From contig JBCAML010000019.1 of assembly GCA_038503075.1 (NCBI GenBank), forward strand, positions 744,001 through 808,000: a DNA stretch of 64,000 nucleotides, given 5' to 3'. The notes under the pieces were generated by a model that saw only the letters and a program-made list of their open reading frames with translations, ran no database searches and was not told where the DNA came from. Source of the stretch: Gyromitra esculenta. Lineage: Eukaryota > Ascomycota > Pezizomycetes > Pezizales > Discinaceae. Made by a program: the position numbers and the translations under genes. Below are positions 58,151 to 64,000 of the stretch, piece after piece; position 1 is the stretch's first letter, and every line of letters starts with the position of its first letter.

Positions 58151-58665
58151 GACTGCTGCTGATGTTTGATGCTCTGGCGATGGAGATGGCGATGGAGATG
58201 GAGATTCTGGAGATGGAGATGAAGGTGTTAGGTGTTGGCGGTGGTGGTGGTGGGGTTGATGGAGATAGTTGATGGATGATGGACGATGGAAGAAGAGCTT
58301 ACTAGTAGACTCTCGTCAAGCTCCGAGTGACGCCTATCAGCCGCAGGGATGGGATGTGCGGCGGCAGGCGTGGAGTGGGGTCTGATCTGCGTAACAACGG
58401 GAACTGAGACACGCGGATTAGTGGGCATGGAGGGGGGTATGGTTGGTGGGGGGGATTTCTGTTCTATGCGGATTTCAATCTACTCCGTTCAAGCTGTAGT
58501 CTTGTCTTGGTGTAATTGTTCATTCGAGATATTAATTCAATTTCGATGGATGGTATCGTTCCTCGAGGATCCACGCTTCTTCTGCTTCTGCTGGCAATTT
58601 ATATATATATCTACACTTTGAAAAGAACCCCCCTCCACCCAACACAGATAGCTGATACCGATGCC
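58151..58665 (-). promoter_or_regulatory. RPT1 promoter/leader with GGAGAT-type repeat
   Basis: 515 bases between RPT1 and the NDUFB8 3' end. Directly upstream of RPT1 (58177-58225) is an imperfect GATGGA/GATGGC repeat on plus, so the likely 5' leader is a TCCATC repeat. No perfect PACE-like proteasome box (GGTGGCAAA or its complement) was noticed. Confidence 0.45.
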
Positions 58666-59290
58666 CTACTCATCCCTGTCCGACAGCGCTGGGAGAGCAC
58701 CACTGCCTCCGAGTGCCTCCATCAGCCCGTCGTGCGGGAATCGTCTAGGAACAGCAGGCTTGTCCGGATAGAAGCTGTACACAGCCCCAGCGAGGCCCGA
58801 GAGAGCGAGGGCAAAGGTGCCTAGCATGACCAGACCCTTCTTGGGGGTAGTCCAGGTGTACTCCTCCGGCGTGAAGCGGCCAAGGAGATCATCGTCTTCA
58901 TGGACCTGTACATATCTAGTTAGTATGCATATATATGTGTATTGTACCTGTTTGTGGGGGGGTAGCTGTACAGGTTCACCAAAGTTGCGACGTCCCTGCT
59001 TGTCCCACCAGTCGCCGTAGGGGTCTCTGAACTGGCGTTTCTCGTGGACGGGGTTTACGTATCCGCCATTCTGCGGGGAGTCAGCGAGAAGGGGACAGGA
59101 CGGCAGGCTGGGCGAAGGCACACACCATCTCCGGGTCGTTCTCGTCGGTGTAGACTGGGTATGAGGTGTCGATGGGCTCCCGCGGGAAACCGGCGCGGAA
59201 GGAGCGGACGGCGGTGTAGGAGCCGGGGAGCAGACGGGGGAGGGCGCGGACGGCGAGTGGCCGGGCGAGGGCCAGTGTTTGGGCGAGCAT
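58666..59290 (-). CDS. NDUFB8: Complex I accessory subunit NDUFB8 (ASHI)
   Basis: Single-TM accessory subunit of the membrane arm of mitochondrial NADH:ubiquinone oxidoreductase. Exons 59290-59126, 59070-58972 and 58905-58666 (167 residues). The presequence-like start MLAQTLALARPLAVRALPRLL is Arg-rich and acid-free. The mature part has YTDENDPEMNGGYVNP, FRDPYGDWWDKQGRRNFGEPVHEDDDLLGRFTPEEYTW, the TM segment KGLVMLGTFALALSGLAGAVYSFYP, and DKPAVPRRFPHDGLMEALGG, all in the order of the family. I chose the donor that gives the conserved EPVHEDDD junction. A second donor 24 bases downstream is also usable and in frame, adding VQLPPHKQ. Divergent from SWR1 across 646 bp. Confidence 0.92.
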
Positions 59291-59936
59291 CTGGGCGGGG
59301 GGTCAGCGATGTGTGTTTCAGCGAGGGGGTGCAATTGCGGCCTGCCTTCTGGGAGTGGGGGGAGACTGGGAAGTCCACGGGGATGTGTGTGTATATAATG
59401 CTGGTGGGCGTCGCTGTCGCTGGCGATGTGCGGTGGAGCAATCGCTGCCCGGCGCTGAAATGATCGATGCGGCCGTGCTGGACTGTACCCACCGCGCGGC
59501 ACTAACAAAGCAAACAGGAAAACAGAGCGGCCGTCCGCCACCGCCAACTGCGGCACCCAGCGCAGCACACCGACAGAAGCCCGCAGATCGCAAACATCGC
59601 CGGATTTCGTCTGATTGCGCATAGCTGCGGGAATTGTTTTGTTTTGGCTGCAGAAACAGGAGAAAAGAGCCGGAGACGGGCCTGTTGCTGCCGCAGCCAC
59701 CGCAACCGACGAAAAACATCATCGCCAGCACCATCGCCATCACATCACATCCCATCCCATCCCACCGCTTCCCCCACCGCAGCACCGCAGCACCGACACC
59801 GACACCGACACGACATCGACCGTCACCGGCACCGACACCGGCACCGACACCCCCGGCCCCGACACTCTCCCATGTTACCCACCACCCCGACCTTCCCGCT
59901 CGACTTCTAGCTTGACCCCCCTCTCCGACTCCGTGT
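59291..59936. promoter_or_regulatory. Divergent promoter region, NDUFB8 / SWR1
   Basis: 646 bp between two divergent start codons. The SWR1 side is C-rich with an imperfect ACCGAC repeat at about 59783-59860 and CCCATCCCATCC runs, probably in the SWR1 leader. Overlapping frames through this region and the SWR1 5' end result from its GC-rich composition. Confidence 0.5.
59783..59860. repeat. Imperfect ACCGAC/CACCGG repeat
   Basis: Tandem, slightly degenerate CACCGACACCGA units within the leader/promoter of SWR1. Confidence 0.75.
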
Positions 59937-61190
59937 ATGCGCAGCAGCACGCGAAAACGCCCGGGGGAGTCCGGCTCGCCAGCCCAGCGCCCCCAGGGCA
60001 CCACGTCGGAGCCCAACCCCGCAGAATCCACCAAGCCCGCCGCGAGCACCGACGGGGACGGGAGCGAGTCCAGGAAGCCGCCGCCGAGCAAAAAGCGCAA
60101 GATCGATTCCTCGCCGCCGTGGAAGAGCGCCACGACCCAGACCCCGACGTCGTTCCTGGACGAGACCGGGAGACGCAAGTCCGGGAGGACGAATCCGATC
60201 CCGCTGGAATTGCTGCCGCCTCCGGTGAACAGCAATGGCGAGACGACGCGTCCGACGAGGTTCTCGAGACGCCAGAGCGAGCTGTTGAAGAGGGACGTGA
60301 ATCCCGCTGTCCCGGCTGCCGCAAAGACCCCGGTGTCGGCGTCGTCGGCACCGCGTACCCGCTCGTTGTCGGTCACGGGCAAACCGCTCACGAACGGGAA
60401 ACGACCCGCAACACCGACCAGGCCAAAGCCAACGCCGCCCAAGAAGCCCCCAAGCAAACACACTCCCCCGCAGCCGACCCCCCGCAGCACCGCCGGCACC
60501 GGCACCTCCAAGCCCCCCGCTCCGAAGCCCAGCCCCGCCCTCGGGACCCGCAAAAGCCTCCGCACCGCATCCCGCACCACCGCCACCGCAGAAACTCCGC
60601 ACCCGCACCCGCACCCGCCCAACGGCTTCCGCGACCCCTTCGCCTTCGACTCCGACGGCGAGGTCGATCTCCCGCCAAACTTCCGCCCTCCAAAAATAAA
60701 ACTCAAGTTCGGCAAACCAAAGCCAATAATAACCCACCCGCTCCACATCCCACTCCCGAAGCCATACGCATCCTTCGACGACTTCCTCGCCTCCTCTGAA
60801 TCCACCGACCCCGCTACCGCCGCCGCAGATGCCCTCGCTGAGGCCCTCATCCGCAACCGCATCGAGGACGCGGTCCACTCGGGGCTGCTGCGCCCTGATC
60901 AGTGCTCCCTGAATCTCCCCGAGAAGGCGCCGGAGCCGCCGGGACAGTATGCTCACTGGGACCATGTGGTTGCGCATGCACTGCATTTCCAGCGCCTGCT
61001 GGTGCGCGAGAGGAAGGACCATGTCGAGATTATGAAGAAGCGGAATGGGATTGTGATGGCCGAGATACGGAGGCGGAGGCCGAGGACACGAGAGGAGATT
61101 GAGCTGGAGGAGTGGAATGAAAATAGGAAGGGCTATAAAGAACAGGTGGGGATGGTTAAGAGGAAGTGGGAGGAGGTCACAAAGGTATTT

Positions 61191-61234
<44 letters not shown>

Positions 61235-64000
61235 GATGGGGTAGGACAGGCACTGACAGCGTCTAGGAGGTGGAACGGAGACGGCGGATTCGTGCAGAGG
61301 AGGAACAACGTTTGGCCGGGAAGGAACATCTTAACCAGATGCTGGAACACTCTACACAACTACTTGAAGCGCGACGTGGCGATCGACAACAATCTGAAGC
61401 CGGCGTGGAGGAAGTCGAATCTGGAGAGGAAGAAGAGGGTCTGGATGAAGACGATGAAGAAGAAGAATTGGAAGACGACGATGAGGAGCTGGAGAGTGGA
61501 GGGGAGGCGGAAGACGTGCCGGACGAAGATAATATGTCGACTAGTGACTCAGAAGAGGATGATGGTGGGGACGACGACGAGAATCTTACCGTCGAGGAGC
61601 TGAGGGCAAAATACGCCGCGTTGCCGGAAAGTAGGCCGAGGCGTACAGTGGGTGGAAAGGGACTTGCAAGTTTGCTGAATGGGGGATTGGAGAACGGGGT
61701 TGGCAGTGAAGATTATATGGAGGATGTATCACCAGGGGATACCACAGTGCTGCCGGAATTGGAAGAGGTGGATCAAGTGCTTATGGATGATAGCGATGAG
61801 AGTACTGTCATGGACGGAGAGGAGGAGAGCGAGGAGGAATATGATAGCGATGAAGAAGAGGAATCTGAAGAGGAGGATAGATTTGGGACTGGACTTCTTG
61901 GACTGTACAGTGATCTAGGAGGATTCGCGGCAGAGCCTGAAGAGGAATCTGAAGGTGAGGTAGAGGATGGGGCAGTGGACCGAGCAGGGGATGAGGATGA
62001 GGAAAATAAGGTGAAATCTAGTCCTCCATCTGAAGTTATTACCAACGGCCACAGCGAGGACAAGGCCAACACAGAACCCGAACCAGTCGCAGATACCACT
62101 ATGGCCGAAGACGACGAGGATGTTGAGGAGATTGTTCGTGAATTACCGGAAGAGGAAGAAAATGGAGATATAACAATGGCCAATGATCATCTCGACACCC
62201 TCGACGCTGAAACAGCAACCTCAATCTCACCAAAAGAACTCGCTCACCCGTCGTCCCTCACATCCCCCAACTCCTCCCCGCAGCCAAACATGGACATCAA
62301 AACCCCGATTCCCTTCCTCCTCCGCGGTACATTGCGCGAATACCAGCACTACGGACTCGACTGGCTCGCAGGTCTATACTCAAACAAGACAAATGGCATC
62401 CTAGCAGACGAGATGGGTCTCGGGTACGTTTCTATTCACTTATACGCAATAGCCAATCCACTAACATATCCAGCAAAACAATCCAAACAATCGCGCTCCT
62501 AGCCCACCTCGCCTGTGAAAAAGAAGTCTGGGGCCCCCACCTCATCGTCGTCCCAACCTCCGTCATGCTCAACTGGGAAATGGAGTTCAAGAAATGGGCA
62601 CCCGGTTTCAAGATCCTAACATACTACGGTTCACGCGAGCAGCGTCTCGAGAAACGTAAAGGCTGGTTCGACGACAACCTATGGCACGTCTGCATCACGT
62701 CCTACCAGCTCGTGCTGCAGGATCAGGTCACGTTTAAACGCCGCAATTGGCACTACCTGATCCTCGACGAGGCGCACAATATCAAGAATTTCCGCTCGCA
62801 GCGATGGCAGACGTTGCTGAATTTTAAGGCCGAGGCGAGACTACTGATTACAGGGACGCCGCTGCAGAATAACCTCATCGAACTATGGTCGCTACTCTAC
62901 TTCCTCATGCCATCGGGCGCATCGAGTGCCATGCCAGCGGGATTCGCAAATTTGAAGGAGTTCCAGGAATGGTTTGCACATCCAGTTGACCAGCTGATTG
63001 AGGGGGGGCGAGAAGGGATGGACGAAGAAGCAAAGCATACAGTGACGAAACTACATCGTGTGCTACGACCATATCTACTGCGTCGACTAAAAGCGGACGT
63101 CGAGAAGCAGATGCCAGCAAAGTATGAGCATATCGTATACTGCAGACTATCGAAGCGCCAGCGCTTCCTCTACGAGGAGTTCATGTCGATGGCGCAGACC
63201 CGCGAAACCCTGGCATCTGGGAATTACTTGAGTATCATCAACTGTCTCATGCAGCTGCGGAAAGTGTGTAACCATCCAGACTTATTTGAGACGCGTCAGA
63301 TCGTGACCAGCTTCGCGATGCAGAAGAGCGTAGTCGCGGACTACGAGGTTAAGGAGCTGCTAGTACGGCGGAGACTGTTGCAGGAGGATCCGTTTAAGCC
63401 GTTTGCTGGGACGGAGTTTCTGGAGTTCTGTGGGCTGGTGCCGGCGAGGAAGAACCATGTTTCGACACTGCATTTGGCGGAGATTCGGGCGCTCACAGCG
63501 ACGGAGATGTTGCGGCGGCATTATAAGGATAAGGCAGCGGATATCACACCTGTGGCGCAGGACCTATCGAGTGTGAAAGGAAATGTGGCATATATGGAAT
63601 ATCAGGAACAGGTGTCGCATCTAGAAAGACTCAAGTCCTGCATACGGCTCAACAGGATACGGACACAGTATCAGCCGCTATATGGGAGGAATCTGGTTGA
63701 GGTGTGTTCAGACGGGGTATCGATAGGACCACTGCAGCCACAGCCAAGACGACGGAGCCAGGCTACTGAATGGTTCCTGAATCGATCTGAGGTGATCCGT
63801 TCGATGATACCTACGATTGAAGAACGGACAGAATCGCTAGGAACTGTGATGGACAAGTTCGGCTGCGTGACGCCCCACGTTGTGTCGACGGATATGGCAC
63901 CGATAGCATTGACGTCCCAAGGCGTGGAGATTGTGCTCCGGGCTCAGGCACAGAATATGTTTCCGTCTGATCCATTCCATAAAGCGCGTGTGCGACAATC
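59937..64000 (+). CDS. SWR1: SWR1 chromatin-remodelling ATPase (3' end outside window)
   Basis: Catalytic Snf2-family subunit of the SWR1 complex, which swaps H2A for H2A.Z in nucleosomes. Exons 59937-61184, 61267-62423 and 62474 to the window edge; about 1310 residues are visible and the second RecA lobe lies outside. The N terminus is S/P/K-rich and disordered. An HSA domain lies at about 330-400 ([32 protein letters not shown]), where actin-related proteins bind. A long acidic stretch follows (about 445-740, many E/D runs). The helicase core begins [49 protein letters not shown], followed by [67 protein letters not shown] and [13 protein letters not shown]. The start ATG is the first in frame. 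The first intron carries a (CT)20 tract; the second interrupts the GKT codon of Walker A. Confidence 0.96.
61192..61231 (+). repeat. (CT)20 microsatellite in SWR1 intron 1
   Basis: Forty bases of uninterrupted CT dinucleotide just after the donor of the 82-base intron 61185-61266. It makes up half of the intron, so any length change there alters intron size directly. Confidence 0.95.

Noticed and set aside
59318..60862. 514-codon minus-strand frame and 394- to 448-codon frames overlapping the SWR1 5' end
   Set aside because: GC- and proline-codon-rich sequence keeps several frames open. The plus-strand frame at 59937 continues into unmistakable HSA and Snf2 motifs, while the others have only G/R/S-rich composition.

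Overview
This window is nuclear DNA from a filamentous ascomycete (Pezizomycotina). Coding regions are split by many short GT..AG introns of about 50-260 bases, branch-site-like CTAAC/CTAAT motifs are visible, and the gene set is fungal: a Som1/Flo8-type LisH regulator, a fungal Munc13 homologue, a Dal5-type MFS permease and the SWR1 ATPase. Long gene-poor intergenic stretches and moderate GC would fit an expanded genome such as those of Pezizomycetes, but nothing in the sequence fixes the lineage. Exon models were built by hand from splice signals and reading-frame continuity, and the summed exon lengths of every modelled gene are multiples of three.

Layout: 0.25-1.8 kb, U5 snRNP WD40 protein (SNRNP40, minus). 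3.3-6.3 kb, LisH/Q-rich regulator Som1 (minus) with a long compositionally biased 5' flank. 8.5-9.65 kb, TRAPP subunit BET3 (minus). 11.6-12.2 kb, DIM1, a second U5 snRNP protein (minus). 15.2-16.5 kb, two-TM membrane protein of unknown function (plus). 16.5-19.5 kb, gene-poor, with a tRNA-like remnant and a small inverted/direct repeat structure. 19.6-21.5 kb, MFS permease (minus), divergent from a multi-zinc-finger protein (22.5-23.95 kb, plus). 25.7-26.1 kb, small protein with a myristoylation-type N terminus (plus). 26.8-28.0 kb, Erg27-like short-chain dehydrogenase whose key catalytic residues are changed (plus). 28.9-30.5 kb, F-box/ankyrin pseudogene (minus). 31.3-31.9 kb, unrecognised two-exon gene (minus). 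32.2-33.7 kb, mitochondrial release factor 1 (plus). 33.7-44.3 kb, a gene desert with one doubtful small gene near 35.6-36.0 kb.

44.3-44.9 kb holds a SCOC-like coiled-coil protein (minus) and 48.1-52.3 kb a large Munc13/C2 protein (plus). From 53.7 kb to the right edge the window is gene-dense: SDH1 (complex II flavoprotein, minus), RPT1 (26S proteasome ATPase, minus), NDUFB8 (complex I accessory subunit, minus) and, divergent from NDUFB8, the 5' three exons of SWR1, which runs off the right edge.

Most genes are single-copy housekeeping genes (splicing, ER-Golgi traffic, respiration, proteolysis, chromatin). I found no CRISPR array, phage, integron or secondary-metabolite cluster. The most noteworthy observations are the Erg27-like gene with a lost catalytic lysine and altered glycine motif but an open frame, a marked excess of the palindrome TACATGTA confined to noncoding DNA, a degenerate F-box/ankyrin gene with a probable insertion, and several unusual in-frame splice choices.
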